From Nostoc sp. NMS8 (GTDB taxonomy: Bacteria; Cyanobacteriota; Cyanobacteriia; Cyanobacteriales; Nostocaceae): DNA of 54,366 bases. The translations under genes were made by a program, and so were the position numbers. The notes beneath the pieces are model-generated. The model worked only from the letters and a program-made list of their open reading frames with translations, did no database searches and was not told where the DNA came from. Positions 10,275 through 20,506 of this stretch are shown one piece after another (within the stretch, counting starts at the first letter, position 1; each line of letters begins with the position of its first letter). The stretch spans positions 12,940-67,305 of the forward strand of contig NZ_JABXKK010000039.1 of assembly GCF_017115045.1 (NCBI RefSeq), read 5' to 3'.

Positions 10275-13200
10275 TTGACCAATATCTCTAAAAAAATTGC
10301 AGAGTTATCTCCAGAGAAATTAGAACTTCTCTTAAAACTACGTGACAAAAAACAAGAAAACTCACAAAAAAAAGGAATAACCCCTCAAAGCAGAGAAACC
10401 GGCTTATTTCCTCTATCCTTTGCTCAACAACGCTTGTGGTTCATAGACCAGTTGATACCGGTTAACCCGTTCTACAACATACCTTTTGCATTTCGTCTTG
10501 TTGGGAGCTTAGATATCTTAGCTCTCAAGCGCAGCTTTAATGAAATCATTCGTCGTCACGAAACCTTGCGTACCTGCTTTCAGACAATTGAAGCAAAGCC
10601 GAGGCAGCTAATAGCCTCCACCTTGGAGTTAACACTTGCCACTATCGACCTGCAAGATTTACCTCAAGGAAAACGCGAGGATGAAGTCCGCAAACTGGCA
10701 ACCATTGAAGCCTCCCAACCGTTTGATTTAACTCAGCTACCCTTGCTGCGTGTGAAGTTGTTGCGCCTAGCACCCACTGAGCATGTGTTGCTGTTGGTCA
10801 TGCACCATATCATATCAGACGGCTGGTCAATAGGAGTGTTCAGTCACGAACTCGCTGTACTCTACGAAGCCTTTGTAACTGGCAAGCCTTCACCCTTACC
10901 AGAACTTCCCATCCAGTATGCTGATTTTAGCGTGTGGCAGCAGCAGGGTTTACAACAACAAGTACAAACTGAACAACTGCAATACTGGCGCAAACAGTTA
11001 GCAGATATTACTGTACTACAGTTGCCCACCGACTACCCGCGATCGCCTGTACAGTCTTTTGCTGGTGGCATAAAAATTCTGGAACTCCCCCAAAATCTGA
11101 AACAGGCGCTAGTGCAACTCAGCCAGCAACATGATGTGACTCTTTTCATGACCTTGCTTGCTGCTTTCAAAGTCTTATTGCATCGCTACACGGGTCAAAC
11201 AGATATTGTAGTGGGTTCGCCAATTGCCAACCGTAATCATAGTCAAATAGAAGGGCTAATTGGTTTTTTTGTCAATTCTCTAGTGATGCGAACCGACCTT
11301 GACGGCAACCCTAGCTTCAGCGATTTGCTTACCAGAGTGCGGAAAATAGCTTTAGATGCCTATGCTCATCAGGATTTACCATTTGAAAAACTGGTGGAGG
11401 AACTGCAACCTGAGCGCCATCTGAGTCAAAATCCATTGTTTCAGGTGACATTTGCAGTACAGAATGTACCAGCCCAAGAGTTACAACTAAAAGGGTTGCA
11501 ATTAAGTCGGGTAGAGTTCGAGTACAACATGACGCGTTTAGACCTAGAATGGCACATTTTAGAGCATTCTCAAGGGCTTCAGATCATGGTAGCTTACTCA
11601 ACAGATTTGTTTGCTCCAGAAACTATTGATCGCATGACGGGGCATTTTCAGACATTACTTGAAGGAATTGTTGCCAACACACAGCAGCAAATTTCGCAAT
11701 TGCTCCTGTTAACCACAGTTGAGCAACGACAGTTACTTGTCAATTGGAATGATACTCAGGTGGACTTTCCTCAGGATAAGTGTATTCATCAGTTGTTTGA
11801 GGAGCAGGTTCAACGCACCCCGGATGCGGTGGCAGTGGTGTATGAGAATCAACAACTCACCTACTATCAGTTGAATTGCCGCGCTAATCAATTGGCGCAC
11901 TACCTGAAATCTGTGGGTGTGAAAGCCGATGTGCTGGTAGGTATTTGCGTCGAGCGTTCTTTAGAAATGGTTGTAGGACTAATTGGCATTCTCAAGACTG
12001 GTGGTGCTTATGTGCCAGTTGATCCCGATTATCCTCAAGACCGCTTGAGCTTCATCCTAGAAGACACTCAAGTTTCAGTGCTGTTGACCCAACAGCGACT
12101 CGTTGAGAGGCTACCAGAGTCTGGAGTGCAGCTTGTCTGTTTGGATACTGATTGGCAAATCATTTCCCAGTCGAGTCAGGACAATCCAATCACTGCTGTG
12201 CAAGCTAGTAACTTGGCTTACGTGATTTATACTTCCGGTTCTACAGGTCAGCCGAAAGGAGTGATGCTCTCTCACCACAGCCTTTGCAACCATATGTTCT
12301 GGATGCAAGCAACATTCCCCCTGACTCAAACAGATAAAGTGCTACAGAAAACTCCCTTTAGCTTTGATGCGTCAGTTTGGGAATTCTATGCCCCCTTGTT
12401 GGTGGGTGGACAGTTGCTAGTGGCTAAACCAGGAGGTCATCAAGATACTACTTACCTGTTAAAGCTAATTTCTGAAGAGAAAGTCACCACTGTTCAATTT
12501 GTCCCATCCTTGCTGCAAATGCTTTTAGAACAGGGAGGAATCGAAACTTGCCACTTTCTCAAACAAGTCTTCTGCGGAGGTGAAGCCTTACCTGTTGCTC
12601 TGCAAGAGGGCTTGTTCAGCAAACTAAATGTGAATTTGCACAATCTCTACGGGCCGACGGAAGCTTGTATTGATGTAACCTTCTGGACTTGCAAACAGGG
12701 GATTAATCGACAACTTGTCCCCATTGGGCGGGCGATCGCTAACACGCAGATCTACATCCTAGACCAATACCTGCAACCAGTGCCGATTGGTGTACCAGGA
12801 GAGTTACACATCGGTGGTGCTGGGTTAGCACGAGGCTACCTCAACCGCCCAGAATTAACACAAGAGAAATTCATCCCCAACCCCTTCAGCACTGACCCGG
12901 ATTCCCGGCTTTACAAAACTGGGGATTTAGCACGCTACTTAAGTGACGGCAATATCGAATACCTAGGACGTATCGACCATCAAGTTAAGGTGCGGGGCTT
13001 CCGCATCGAATTAGGTGAAATAGAAGCACTACTGAATCAAAATGGCGATGTGCAGGCATCTTGTGTTATTGCTCGTGAAGATACCCCAGGAGAGAAGCGC
13101 TTAGTTGCCTACGTGGTGCCGCATCAGCACTGTACACCCCCAATCAGCGAACTACGTCACTCCCTAAAGGAAAAACTCCCAGAGTACATGGTGCCAAATG

Positions 13201-16200
13201 CTTTTGTCATGTTGGAGTCCCTGCCATTAACTCCCAATGGGAAAGTAGACCGCCGTGCATTAAGACCACCAGATATAGACAGCGAACTCAAAAACAAATA
13301 TATAGCCCCGCGCACCCCCTTTGAAGAAATACTGGTACAAATTTGGGGACAAGTTCTAAAAGTAGAGCAAGTGGGAATTCATGATAACTTCTTTGAACTT
13401 GGGGGACACTCACTACTAGCAACGCAATTGGTTTCACGCATTGGCAACATTTTCAAAGTAGAACTACCGTTGCGTGAGTTGTTTGCCACAGCGACAGTTG
13501 CCGAATTGGCGCGATCGATTCAGCAGTTGCAGCAACAAAACTTAGAACTGACATCCGTGCCCATTTTACCAAGGGCAAGGGATGCAGAATTACCACTGTC
13601 ATTTGCCCAAAATAGGCTGTGGTTTTTAGATCAGTTCGAGTCGAACAGTGCCTTATACAACATACCTTTAGCTTTCTGTCTAGTAGGAACTCTTAATGTT
13701 GCAGCCTTAGAACAAAGCTTACAAGAAATTATTCATCGCCACGAAGCGTTACGCACCAATTTAATTACAGTTGATGGAAAACCTTCTCAAATCATTCAAA
13801 CACAAACGAATTGGACACTATCAATTGTTGACTTGAAGCATTTATCTACAACTGAACAAGAAATTGCTTCTAAGCTTTTAGCGCAACAACAAGCTATTCA
13901 ACCTTTTGGTCTGGCAACGGAAGCATTAGTTAGAGCGACATTAGTTGTGCTTAATAACACAGAACACGTGTTGTTAGTTTCTATGCATCATGTTGTCTCT
14001 GATGGTTGGTCAATGAGTGTGTTTGTGCAAGAATTATCAGCCCTGTATAATGCTTATTCTCAAGGTCAGCCCTCTCCGTTAGCGCCACTGCCAATTCAGT
14101 ATGCAGATTTCGCCATTTGGCAGCGACACTGGTTACAAGGAGATGTACTGCAAAGCCAACTGAGTTACTGGCAACAACAACTGGCAGATGCACCAGCTTT
14201 ATTGTCGCTCCCCACAGACCGGCCCAGACCATCTGTGCAGACTTTCACCGGGGCATATCAAGAGTTTGCACTCTCTGTTGAGCTAACTAATGGATTAACA
14301 CAACTTAGTCAGCAGCAAGGAGCCACTTTGTTCATGACACTGTTGGCAGCGTTTGATACATTACTTTACCGCTACACAGGACAATCAGACATTCTGGTTG
14401 GATCTCCCATTGCTAACCGCAATCGTAGTGAAATTGAAGGGTTAATTGGCTTTTTTGTCAACACCTTAGTTCTGCGTACAGACTTATCAGGCAATCCTAG
14501 CTTTAGCGAATTACTCACTCGTATTCGAGAAATGGCAATGGATGCATACTCTCATCAAGACTTACCATTTGAAATGTTGGTGGAAACATTACAACCACAA
14601 CGATACCTCAGCCATACACCACTGTTTCAGGTAATGTTTGTCCTCCAGAATGCTCCCATATCGACCATAGAGTTAACTGGGTTAACTGTCAGTTTATTGC
14701 CAACAGAAAGCGCAACTGCAAAGTTTGATCTTAGCTTGGCAATGCAGAACACTGCTACCGGACTAGTGGGAGTGTGGGAGTATAATACTGATTTGTTTGA
14801 TGCAGGCACTATTGAGCGAATGACAGGTCATTTTGTGACACTGCTTGAGGGAATTGTGGCCAATCCACAGCAGCCCATTTCCCAATTGCCCCTACTGACA
14901 GAATTTGAGCAACAGCAGTTATTAGTTGAGTGGAATGATACTCAGGTAGATTATCCTCAAGATCAGTGTATCCATCAGTTGTTTGAAAAGCAGGTTGAGC
15001 GTACCCCTGATGCAGTGGCAGTCGTATTTGAAAATCAACAACTGACTTACTATGAATTGAACTGTCGCGCTAACCAGTTGGCGCACTACCTGAAGTCTTT
15101 AGGTGTGAAAGCCGATGTGCTGGTAGGTATTTGCGTCGAGCGTTCTTTAGAAATGGTTGTGGGACTGTTGGGCATTCTCAAGGCTGATGGTGCTTATGTG
15201 CCACTTGACCCAGAGTATCCAAGTGAACGTTTGCGCTTTATGCTTGAAGACGCTCAAGTTCAAGTACTGCTGACTCAACAGCGACTCCTTGATAAACTAC
15301 CTGAGCTTCAAGCAAACTTTGTCTGTTTGGATACTGATGCTCAAGTGATTTCTCAGTCAAGCCAAGAGAATCTAATCACTGCGACGAAAGCTAGTAACTT
15401 AGCTTATGTCATTTATACCTCTGGTTCTACAGGTCAGCCAAAGGGAGTATTAGTTGCCCATCATGGACTGCTAAATCTAGTGTTCTGGCATCAACGTGCT
15501 TTTGAAATCACTTCATTAGACAAAGCCACTCAGTTAGCCGGAACAGCATTTGATGCTGCTGTATGGGAATTGTGGCCTTACCTAACCGCAGGAGCAAGTA
15601 TTTATTTAGTCAAACCTGAAATCCTTGTGTCTCCAGTGGATTTGCAAGATTGGTTGAAATCGAAAAAGGTCACTATCAGTTTTCTGCCAACACCGGTGGC
15701 AGAGCAATTATTGTCTCTGGAATGGACAGAAACTACAGCGTTGCGAACTATACTAACTGGGGGAGATAAGCTTCATCGATATCCGTCAAGGTTAGTCCCT
15801 TTCCAGATAGTGAATAATTATGGCCCAACTGAAAATACTGTTGTCACAACTTCAGGGATAGTAGTTTCTTATGGACAGGATAATAATATCTCGCCACCTA
15901 TCGGTCGTCCCATAGCCAACACACAAATCTACATTCTAGATAAGTATTTACGACCAGTTCCCATTGGTGTACCAGGAGAGTTACACATCGGTGGTGCTGG
16001 GTTAGCACGAGGCTACCTCAACCGCCCAGAATTAACACAAGAGAAATTTATCCCCAACCCCTTCAGCACTGACCCGGATTCCCGGCTTTACAAAACCGGG
16101 GACTTAGCACGCTACTTAAGTGATGGTAGTATCGAGTACCTAGTACGTATAGACCATCAAGTTAAGGTGCGGGGCTTCCGCATCGAATTGGGTGAAATAG

Positions 16201-17597
16201 AAGCACTACTGAGTCAACACCCTCAAATCCACTCAGCTGTCGTCACAGCCAGAGTAGATACTGTCGGAGATCAACGCTTAGTCGCCTACATTGTGCCACA
16301 ACACCAAGCAACACCCACAACTAGCGAATTGCGGCACTTTCTCAAGCAGAAGTTGCCAGAATATATGCTGCCAAACGCTTTTGTTATCCTGGACTCTCTA
16401 CCCCTGACACCCAACGGCAAAGTAGACCGCCGCGCCTTACCAGCACCAGATTTGGAAGTCAATCGCTTGGTCAGCTTTGTCCCACCTCGTGACACAACAG
16501 AACTGCAACTAACACAAATCTGGTCAGAGGTTCTAGAAGTTGACTGCATGGGATTACAGGACAACTTTTTTGAGGTTGGTGGTCATTCCCTTTTGGCCGT
16601 TCGCTTGATGGCTAAGATTCAGCAGCAGTTTGGGAAAAATCTCCCTTTAGCAACTTTGTTCCAAGCCCCGACGATTGAGCAGTTAGCAGCTATTCTTCGA
16701 CAGGATTTAGATTTCTCTGATTCCTCTGTCTCGTCATCTTTGGTAGCGATTCAACCAGGCGGTTCAAAGCAGCCTTTCTTCTGCGTACCTGGAGCCAATG
16801 GAAATGTCATTTATTTATATGATTTGGCACGTTATCTTGGCCCAGACCAACCATTTTACGGTTTACAAGCACCAGGCCTTGATGACGGAAAGTTCTACAC
16901 CAGAATTGAGGACATAGCACTGCATTACATTGAAGAAATACAGGCTGTTCAACCCCAAGGCCCCTATTTGTTAGGAGGTCATTCATTTGGGGGTAAGGTA
17001 GCCTTTGAGATGGCAATTCAGTTGCAAAAGCAAGGACATGAGGTGGGTCTACTTGCCATTTTCGACACCAAAGCACCGATTGTTGGCTCCAGTAAACTAG
17101 TAACCGATGATTGGGATGATGCTCAATGGTTGACTCAGTTTTCAAAAGCGGCAGAACTTCTATTCAAAAAGAACCTGAAAGTGTCTTACGCTGATCTCCA
17201 GCCCCTTGATTTAGATGAGCAATTCAAGTATCTCCTAGAACAGTTTGAAATGGCTAAGGCTTTACCACTAGGAACGGACATCAGGCAATTTCGCAATTGG
17301 GTACAAGTTTTCAAAGCTAATTGTCAAATTGATTATGTTTCAGAAGAAGTCTATCCAAACCGAATTACTCTCTTTCGCGCCAGCGAGATGATTACTGACG
17401 AGACTACTAGTGAGATGACTTTCGATATTGTAGAAGATTTAGCGTGGGGTTGGGACAAACTTTCTGCCCAACCTGTGGATATTCATTTCGTTCCAGGTAA
17501 TCATATTACGATGGTGGATAAGCCTCATGTCCAAGTCCTAGCTGAACTATTGACAAAGACCGCAACGGTTAACGGATGGCTAAGTAGTGGGACTTAG
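10275..17597 (+). CDS. NRPS termination protein: C-A(Gln)-PCP-C-A(Leu-like)-PCP-TE
   Basis: A bimodular synthetase of 2440 residues that adds the last two residues and releases the product. There is no ATG near the 5' end. I chose TTG 10275 because AGAGGA lies 7 nt upstream and the protein then begins MTNISKKIAELSPEKLELLL, the usual NRPS opening; TTG 10233 would add 14 residues. Domains: C1 (HHIISDG ~176), A1 (YTSGSTGQPKG ~652), PCP1 (LGGHSLL ~1045), C2 (HHVVSDG ~1238), A2 (ATP loop ~1715), PCP2 (VGGHSLL ~2101), type I thioesterase (GHSFGG, Ser ~2236; probable catalytic His in PGNHITM near the end). The binding-pocket residues I read give DAWQFGLIDK for A1, a glutamine code, and DAWSLGNVVK for A2, nine of ten matching the common leucine code DAWFLGNVVK. 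No epimerase or methyltransferase is seen. A2 has Val in place of the first Gly of the A8 motif (LVRIDHQVK). The TE may cyclise or hydrolyse. Confidence 0.94.
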   Translation: MTNISKKIAELSPEKLELLLKLRDKKQENSQKKGITPQSRETGLFPLSFAQQRLWFIDQLIPVNPFYNIPFAFRLVGSLDILALKRSFNEIIRRHETLRTCFQTIEAKPRQLIASTLELTLATIDLQDLPQGKREDEVRKLATIEASQPFDLTQLPLLRVKLLRLAPTEHVLLLVMHHIISDGWSIGVFSHELAVLYEAFVTGKPSPLPELPIQYADFSVWQQQGLQQQVQTEQLQYWRKQLADITVLQLPTDYPRSPVQSFAGGIKILELPQNLKQALVQLSQQHDVTLFMTLLAAFKVLLHRYTGQTDIVVGSPIANRNHSQIEGLIGFFVNSLVMRTDLDGNPSFSDLLTRVRKIALDAYAHQDLPFEKLVEELQPERHLSQNPLFQVTFAVQNVPAQELQLKGLQLSRVEFEYNMTRLDLEWHILEHSQGLQIMVAYSTDLFAPETIDRMTGHFQTLLEGIVANTQQQISQLLLLTTVEQRQLLVNWNDTQVDFPQDKCIHQLFEEQVQRTPDAVAVVYENQQLTYYQLNCRANQLAHYLKSVGVKADVLVGICVERSLEMVVGLIGILKTGGAYVPVDPDYPQDRLSFILEDTQVSVLLTQQRLVERLPESGVQLVCLDTDWQIISQSSQDNPITAVQASNLAYVIYTSGSTGQPKGVMLSHHSLCNHMFWMQATFPLTQTDKVLQKTPFSFDASVWEFYAPLLVGGQLLVAKPGGHQDTTYLLKLISEEKVTTVQFVPSLLQMLLEQGGIETCHFLKQVFCGGEALPVALQEGLFSKLNVNLHNLYGPTEACIDVTFWTCKQGINRQLVPIGRAIANTQIYILDQYLQPVPIGVPGELHIGGAGLARGYLNRPELTQEKFIPNPFSTDPDSRLYKTGDLARYLSDGNIEYLGRIDHQVKVRGFRIELGEIEALLNQNGDVQASCVIAREDTPGEKRLVAYVVPHQHCTPPISELRHSLKEKLPEYMVPNAFVMLESLPLTPNGKVDRRALRPPDIDSELKNKYIAPRTPFEEILVQIWGQVLKVEQVGIHDNFFELGGHSLLATQLVSRIGNIFKVELPLRELFATATVAELARSIQQLQQQNLELTSVPILPRARDAELPLSFAQNRLWFLDQFESNSALYNIPLAFCLVGTLNVAALEQSLQEIIHRHEALRTNLITVDGKPSQIIQTQTNWTLSIVDLKHLSTTEQEIASKLLAQQQAIQPFGLATEALVRATLVVLNNTEHVLLVSMHHVVSDGWSMSVFVQELSALYNAYSQGQPSPLAPLPIQYADFAIWQRHWLQGDVLQSQLSYWQQQLADAPALLSLPTDRPRPSVQTFTGAYQEFALSVELTNGLTQLSQQQGATLFMTLLAAFDTLLYRYTGQSDILVGSPIANRNRSEIEGLIGFFVNTLVLRTDLSGNPSFSELLTRIREMAMDAYSHQDLPFEMLVETLQPQRYLSHTPLFQVMFVLQNAPISTIELTGLTVSLLPTESATAKFDLSLAMQNTATGLVGVWEYNTDLFDAGTIERMTGHFVTLLEGIVANPQQPISQLPLLTEFEQQQLLVEWNDTQVDYPQDQCIHQLFEKQVERTPDAVAVVFENQQLTYYELNCRANQLAHYLKSLGVKADVLVGICVERSLEMVVGLLGILKADGAYVPLDPEYPSERLRFMLEDAQVQVLLTQQRLLDKLPELQANFVCLDTDAQVISQSSQENLITATKASNLAYVIYTSGSTGQPKGVLVAHHGLLNLVFWHQRAFEITSLDKATQLAGTAFDAAVWELWPYLTAGASIYLVKPEILVSPVDLQDWLKSKKVTISFLPTPVAEQLLSLEWTETTALRTILTGGDKLHRYPSRLVPFQIVNNYGPTENTVVTTSGIVVSYGQDNNISPPIGRPIANTQIYILDKYLRPVPIGVPGELHIGGAGLARGYLNRPELTQEKFIPNPFSTDPDSRLYKTGDLARYLSDGSIEYLVRIDHQVKVRGFRIELGEIEALLSQHPQIHSAVVTARVDTVGDQRLVAYIVPQHQATPTTSELRHFLKQKLPEYMLPNAFVILDSLPLTPNGKVDRRALPAPDLEVNRLVSFVPPRDTTELQLTQIWSEVLEVDCMGLQDNFFEVGGHSLLAVRLMAKIQQQFGKNLPLATLFQAPTIEQLAAILRQDLDFSDSSVSSSLVAIQPGGSKQPFFCVPGANGNVIYLYDLARYLGPDQPFYGLQAPGLDDGKFYTRIEDIALHYIEEIQAVQPQGPYLLGGHSFGGKVAFEMAIQLQKQGHEVGLLAIFDTKAPIVGSSKLVTDDWDDAQWLTQFSKAAELLFKKNLKVSYADLQPLDLDEQFKYLLEQFEMAKALPLGTDIRQFRNWVQVFKANCQIDYVSEEVYPNRITLFRASEMITDETTSEMTFDIVEDLAWGWDKLSAQPVDIHFVPGNHITMVDKPHVQVLAELLTKTATVNGWLSSGT

Positions 17598-17621
17598 ACA
17601 AAAAACACTCGAAAAATAGCC

Positions 17622-17747
17622 TCAAATTGCCAATACTTTAGCTGTATCTGGCAATACATTGACCATCTCATCAAACGTATGTTTTTGCACTCCAACCAAA
17701 GGTTTGAACTGCCGATTTGATAACTTTTTTGTGAGTTCGTATCGCAT
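17622..17747 (-). pseudogene. Transposase N-terminal fragment (IS5-like)
   Basis: A 41-codon frame starts MRYELTKKLSNRQFKPLVGV and stops soon after. It resembles the first residues of cyanobacterial IS5-group transposases, which begin with a short helical segment ending in a GV-x(4)-F-x-x-M pattern. The rest of the transposase is absent, so this is a relic. Similarity is from memory only. Confidence 0.4.
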
Positions 17748-17868
17748 AATTAGATCGATTCAACGGACAAAACCCCCAAACATAACACAAAATAATTTTG
17801 CAAGAGATCTATTGGATATTTTTTCAGTCCCTAAGTGGAGTGAGTGGCGTTGGTTAGGCGGATTTATT

Positions 17869-17893
17869 AACAAGTGCCTAAAATCACAGCCAA
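17869..17893 (+). repeat. 25-bp repeat shared with 50158-50182
   Basis: AACAAGTGCCTAAAATCACA plus CGCCAA-type end (25 nt) occurs here and again, identically, at the right side of the MITE at 50037-50204. Here it lies next to the CHAD gene stop codon and is probably the end of a decayed element. Confidence 0.6.
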
Positions 17894-17900
17894 CCACTTT

Positions 17901-18881
17901 TTAAACAATCTTTGAAAGCGGATGCAGTATTGTTAAATGAAAACTATGCCTGGTTTCAGTTTTCAGATACCGTTCTTGCAAAGGTTGCCATTGTTGCCAC
18001 GACTGGTAACGATTTTCAGTTAACAAAGTAGCAAGGGTGGGCAACTGAGTCTGAATTTCTGACTTGAAAACATCTGTAAGCCAGTCAGTTAAAACCGCAC
18101 TATCTTGCATCGTACCCAAAATTTCTTGGATACTTTTTACTTCTTCAATATAAGCTGCGTAAGACTCACCATATAATTCACTAAATAGCTCCATTTGGTA
18201 GCGTACACGTTTAGCTTCTTTTCGCAAACTATGAAGAATTTCGCCTTCTGTCATCAATTGTTGTTCTATTTTTTCTGGTTCCCAACTTTTCTGGATTTTA
18301 ACTTCGGAGTTGACAAATTGGGTGCCAACTAGCCAACCCGGATGCAATAATAAGTTACTCACTTCTGGTAAAAGTAAGTCTGGTAGTACTTGCTGAATCG
18401 TGACAGATCCCAAAGTTTGATAAGTGGGTTTCTCTAACCATTTATCTAAGGCATCTTTTAGAGATTTGTAAGATTCATCTTTTAACGTTTTCTGTACACT
18501 CGATAGTACATCTTCACGTTGTTTAGCTAAAGCTGTGAAAGCTGTTTGCAAAGATTCTTGCTCTTTGCGGGGCAACTTTGGTTTGTAATTGTTTTCCAAA
18601 CTTTCTTTGAGTACATCTAAATCTCGCAGATTACCAAGACGACGCGCTATTTTACCAATATTTTTATCGCTGATTGGTTTGGATACATCCACCGCGAGTT
18701 CAAAGCGAGTTACGGCTGTCCGTAAGCGGCGCATTCCCACTCGCATTTGATGCAGCGCTTCTGGATCTTCATCTTTCTTCACTGATTTTTCCCACTTAAA
18801 GGTTTTCTTAAAGTGTTTTTGAATCGCTTGGTAGGCGTAGTCTCCTAGAGTTTTTACTGTGGGTTGTGTGGCTAATTTCAT
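17901..18881 (-). CDS. CHAD domain protein
   Basis: 326 residues, ATG start at 18881. The sequence is almost wholly helical and charged, with the CHAD signature near the N-terminus (ALHQMRVGMRRLRTAV, ~43-58) and a second conserved His/Arg-rich segment (LHSLRKEAKRVRYQMELF, ~217-234). CHAD domains bind inorganic polyphosphate through conserved basic residues and His. They are often found with CYTH triphosphatases or at polyphosphate granules. No CYTH domain is fused here. The gene stands alone, convergent with the NRPS operon, and is not obviously part of it. Confidence 0.9.
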   Translation of the reverse strand: MKLATQPTVKTLGDYAYQAIQKHFKKTFKWEKSVKKDEDPEALHQMRVGMRRLRTAVTRFELAVDVSKPISDKNIGKIARRLGNLRDLDVLKESLENNYKPKLPRKEQESLQTAFTALAKQREDVLSSVQKTLKDESYKSLKDALDKWLEKPTYQTLGSVTIQQVLPDLLLPEVSNLLLHPGWLVGTQFVNSEVKIQKSWEPEKIEQQLMTEGEILHSLRKEAKRVRYQMELFSELYGESYAAYIEEVKSIQEILGTMQDSAVLTDWLTDVFKSEIQTQLPTLATLLTENRYQSWQQWQPLQERYLKTETRHSFHLTILHPLSKIV

Positions 18882-19300
18882 AATTTATCTGAATGACTAC
18901 CTCATGAGGTTATTGCATAATAACATTAGTTAAAAATTAGCATCTGTTTTTGATATCTTTTTATGCAATTAGAATTTCTAAGTAATATTTATGACTATTA
19001 ATAATTGTATAGTCTTTGATAAAGAAGCATTATCTATCAAAGGCCATAAGATCAGAGTTTACCTTGCCTCAACTATTGAGCATCTATTTAGTACAGCATG
19101 GCGTAAAGAAACATATCATTTCAAATGGCGCAAGAGCTTGGAATACAATTCTTTTGACTTTTGACTTCCGCCTTGCGGTACTAGCTTTAGTTGATACTGA
19201 TGAATTTACAGAGCATGAATAATTTCGAGTAGCAGAATTGATCAATTTTGGATTGGTAATAAATTAGGACGGGTTATCATTCCTGGTGTATATGGTAATC
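18882..19300. other. Intergenic, nothing recognised
   Basis: About 420 AT-rich bases between the CHAD and NIL-ferredoxin genes. A short open frame on the + strand (19016-19222) has no recognisable features and no good ribosome site. I see no RNA gene. Confidence 0.5.
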
Positions 19301-19705
19301 TCAAATGTTAGTAGAAATTGCTTGTACGGGACAGCTAGGAATACACTGTTCGCAGACGATGCAGCGCGATCGCGTGAATGTCAATTTGTACGTCTCTGGG
19401 TGGAGGGTGAGGGCTTCGGTAGGACAAACCCCAGTACACAAGCCACAGTGGACACATACATCTGGGTCGATCGCAATTTCGCCTAGTGTAGAAGATACGT
19501 TAACATGGCGCGATCGCATCCACTCAATAGCCGCATCTAATTGATCGATATCTCCCGATAGCTCTACTACTAGTTTACCAATTTGATTTGGAGCAACTTG
19601 GGCGCGGATAATATTGGCAGCGACGTTGAACTCTTTAGCCAGCACATAAGTGACTGGCATTTGCACAGCGCGTTTCGGGAAGGTAAGCGTGACTCGTTTT
19701 TTCAC
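19301..19705 (-). CDS. NIL domain / 4Fe-4S ferredoxin protein
   Basis: 134 residues, GTG start at 19705, since no ATG is available before an upstream in-frame stop. The N-terminal half (~3-75) is a NIL domain, the ligand-binding fold also found at the C-terminus of MetN-type ABC ATPases. The C-terminal half has two [4Fe-4S] motifs: CVHCGLCTGVCP (~84-95) and CIVCEQCIPSCP (~115-126). Such NIL-ferredoxins are common in cyanobacteria and in methanogens, where related proteins take part in sulfur-amino-acid metabolism. The role here is inferred only as a small electron carrier with a possible small-molecule sensor. It is a single-gene unit. Confidence 0.9.
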   Translation of the reverse strand: MKKRVTLTFPKRAVQMPVTYVLAKEFNVAANIIRAQVAPNQIGKLVVELSGDIDQLDAAIEWMRSRHVNVSSTLGEIAIDPDVCVHCGLCTGVCPTEALTLHPETYKLTFTRSRCIVCEQCIPSCPVQAISTNI

Positions 19706-20506
19706 AGGTTTAGCAGAAGGTTTTTTCTGTTGAAGCGTATTGAAAGTTTTATGATTAATTTAATTGATGTTGCAATTTAAGCTTATCGTAAATTAAAGGG
19801 TTTAAGAACCTGCAATCTACATGTAGTACCCATTTAATTCGGGGTTTAAATCCCCGTAGAATTAGCTGCTGAAGTCGCCGTAGCCCTGGGCTGGCGTCTG
19901 GAAAAGTAAGCTAAACAGCCCTTTTATTATCTATTTGAATCACAATTATTTGTAGGGGTGCATAGCTAGCTGGTAATAGTTTTGATCTTAGTAACAGCAA
20001 GCTGAATTTAACTATATCCATAAACAATTGTATTATTTTCGGATTTATGTTACGGCGGTTTCCAGGTGCATGAATTAGATATCAAAACCTCAACCACAAC
20101 CTCTCTGTTTACTAAAAAAAGAGGAGATAAAGCACAGTTTTATCAGGATGAGGTTAAGCTGTACCTCGCTAGATTAGGAAACGCTATATCAACTTTAAAA
20201 TATTGTTTTCTAGATGAAAAAATATATTAAGTGTATATCTAAAGAAGTAAATTATTAAAAATATATTATTAAAAAAATAGCGTCTAGAATATCACAATTT
20301 AATTTAACATCAGACTAGACTTTAGGGAGAAGGACTAGGAAACTAATTCAGTTAAATTGTTAATTAAATAACAACGTTCCTCTCAATACTTTTGATTTAG
20401 ATCATTAGTCTTAGTTGAAAAATAGAAAAAACTTTTTCTAGATTTCAGCAACTTGCTTAGTGGGATAAGAAGCATTTAACTTTCAACTCAAACTCAGGAG
20501 ATACCA
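19706..20506. other. Long intergenic region upstream of the secreted repeat protein
   Basis: 800 AT-rich bases without a credible gene. Contents seen: a CTACATGTAG palindrome (19818-19827), a CGGGG-TTTAAAT-CCCCG hairpin (19840-19856), a copy of a 21-bp direct repeat (20172-20192), and a ribosome site AGGAG at 20496-20500 for the next gene. The length suggests a long regulated leader, but no riboswitch class was recognised. Confidence 0.5.
20172..20192 (+). repeat. 21-bp direct repeat, left copy
   Basis: GATTAGGAAACGCTATATCA plus A. The same sequence with one mismatch lies at 21220-21240, so the two copies bracket the secreted repeat protein gene about 1.05 kb apart. Confidence 0.6.

Noticed and set aside
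19016..19222. 68-residue + strand ORF
   Set aside because: No ribosome site, no domain and low-quality composition; not supported as a gene.
19835..19865. Possible tRNA T-arm (GGGG-TTTAAAT-CCCC)
   Set aside because: No matching acceptor, D-arm or anticodon stem around it; treated as a simple hairpin.
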